5,947 nt of DNA from Desulfurococcales archaeon. GTDB lineage: Archaea; Thermoproteota; Thermoprotei_A; Sulfolobales; NBVN01. A program made the translations under genes and the position numbers. The stretch is taken from assembly GCA_027083115.1 (NCBI GenBank), contig JALWQN010000057.1, forward strand, positions 1 to 5,947. Direction: 5' to 3'. Of this stretch, positions 5,317 to 5,947 are shown piece after piece; position 1 is the stretch's first letter, and every line of letters starts with the position of its first letter. The notes beneath the pieces are model-generated. The model made no database searches, was not told where the DNA came from, and worked only from the letters and a program-made list of their open reading frames with translations.

Positions 5317-5947
5317 TCCATACCAGTGCTATAGTGGTTACTGCTGCAGCTAAAGAAACTAGGATGATTAATATAATGAATATCGAGTTAAGCGCTGAAG
5401 GGAATATGTTTCTCTCACTAGTTAGTTCTTTGTGGGTGCTTGCAGACAGGCTTTCTGAAGTAGTTACTGTATCAGTAATCTTGCTTGATGCTGGTGTTAG
5501 ATTTGAACTACGTGTTGTTGGGAAGGGTGTGGTTGTAGAAGTAGTAGTGCTTATGGTGATGGAAGCCGTGGTAGTTATAGGTGTTGTTGTGGTTGGCTTG
5601 CTTGTTGTGGTAGAATTATTTAGGGTTGAATTAAGTAAAATTACTGATGGCTTGATGAGGTTAAATAGGTATTGTCCTATAGTGTCTGACTCAATAGCTT
5701 TATAGATGTTCTGAGGAATGTCTTTATCTTGGTAGATTGCTGTTATCTCTGCATAGTGGTATTGGCTTAACTCTTTCTTAATTTCTTCCACCTCTCCAGA
5801 AGTTACGTTTGTATCTGTAGTTTCTCCCGTAATTATTGACGGGTATCTAATGAGTGCGCCAGCAAGAAAGTCTAAGGAAACCCATCCAAGAGTAGGAATA
5901 TATGCTACAACGTACGCGTGTGGTCCAGCGTTAACGAAGGTTAGGTA
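5309..5947 (-). CDS. Transglutaminase-like surface protein, C-terminal part (cut by the window edge)
   Basis: The frame stays open to the right edge, giving 212 visible residues with no methionine codon, so the gene begins outside the window. Counting from the edge, HAYVVAYIPTLGWVSLD at 10-26 matches the end of the transglutaminase core (PF01841 type): the His (H10) and Asp (D26) of the Cys-His-Asp triad lie 16 residues apart around the typical GW-V turn. The catalytic Cys would lie outside the window. Such archaeal proteins may be cross-linkers, amidases or proteases; which one cannot be told. After the core come about 80 residues with an acidic/Lys stretch, then a Thr/Ser-rich stalk (about 106-179) with N-x-S/T sequons, then a membrane segment at about 186-208 ending in a basic WRR. 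The predicted topology is an outside domain on a glycosylated stalk with a C-terminal anchor. A GTG at 5791 could mimic a start but would discard the catalytic residues. It is the first visible gene of the minus-strand operon, 4 bases before the next gene. Confidence 0.75.
   Translation of the reverse strand, partial: YLTFVNAGPHAYVVAYIPTLGWVSLDFLAGALIRYPSIITGETTDTNVTSGEVEEIKKELSQYHYAEITAIYQDKDIPQNIYKAIESDTIGQYLFNLIKPSVILLNSTLNNSTTTSKPTTTTPITTTASITISTTTSTTTPFPTTRSSNLTPASSKITDTVTTSESLSASTHKELTSERNIFPSALNSIFIILIILVSLAAAVTTIALVWRR
5411..5632 (-). repeat. Low-complexity Thr/Ser-rich stalk-coding region
   Basis: Irregular short ACN-rich repeats encode a Thr/Ser-rich linker; in the densest part (5513-5614) 19 of 34 residues are threonine. 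On the plus strand the same bases are G/T-rich and give a valine-rich open frame by chance. The runs are not exact tandem units. Such linkers in archaeal surface proteins usually act as extended, glycosylated spacers between an outer domain and its membrane anchor. Confidence 0.75.

Noticed and set aside
5513..5614. CRISPR-like or tandem repeat array in the G/T-rich tract.
   Set aside because: There are no exact repeats with regular spacers; the pattern follows Thr codons of a low-complexity protein region.
5334..5705. Plus-strand open frame rich in valine, opposite the Thr-rich stalk.
   Set aside because: It is the antisense image of the Thr codons (ACN read as NGT, giving GTT/GTG-rich frames), has no ribosome binding site, and overlaps a convincing transglutaminase-like gene.
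5309..5791. A complete small Thr-rich protein starting at GTG 5791.
   Set aside because: The frame stays open to the window edge, and the upstream codons encode a recognisable transglutaminase His/Asp segment, so the GTG is internal.

Overview
The window most likely comes from a hyperthermophilic archaeon of the Thermoproteota (Crenarchaeota), for example something near the Desulfurococcales or Ignisphaera. The reasons are an AT-rich genome with AT-rich TATA-like boxes, GGAGGTGA-type ribosome binding sites next to an apparently leaderless gene, heavy AGG/AGA and ATA codon use, and a GltPh-type aspartate transporter. The lineage below phylum level is a guess. Coding density is very high: six genes and no non-coding stretch longer than about 125 bases.

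Left half, plus strand. A short AT-rich leader with TATA-like sequence and a strong ribosome binding site precedes a sodium-coupled dicarboxylate/amino-acid transporter of the GltPh/EAAT family (125-1399). All substrate and sodium residues I checked are conserved. After a 40-base spacer with its own TATA-like box comes a PLP enzyme annotated as threonine synthase (1440-2648). It has an N-terminal zinc ribbon and a set of active-site motifs that differs from the textbook ThrC set. Aspartate is the precursor of threonine, so the two neighbours make metabolic sense together, although each appears to have its own promoter.

Right half, minus strand, converging on the threonine synthase gene. Four genes are read from the right edge toward position 2676. 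They are packed with a 4-base gap, a 22-base overlap and a 4-base ATGA overlap, so they almost certainly form one translationally coupled operon. In order of transcription they are: (1) the C-terminal part of a surface transglutaminase-like protein (cut by the window edge) with the His and Asp of the catalytic triad, a Thr-rich stalk and a C-terminal membrane anchor; (2) an unrecognised protein with one membrane segment at each end and a glycosylation-sequon-rich outer domain; (3) a multi-spanning GT-C glycosyltransferase resembling polyprenyl-phosphate-mannose-dependent mannosyltransferases; (4) a small membrane methyltransferase of the isoprenylcysteine carboxyl methyltransferase (ICMT/PEMT) type. 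The combination suggests a cell-envelope module that modifies surface proteins or lipids. No family named here is new; the operon composition and the unrecognised gene are the parts worth following.

No tRNA, rRNA, CRISPR array, insertion sequence or attachment site was seen.
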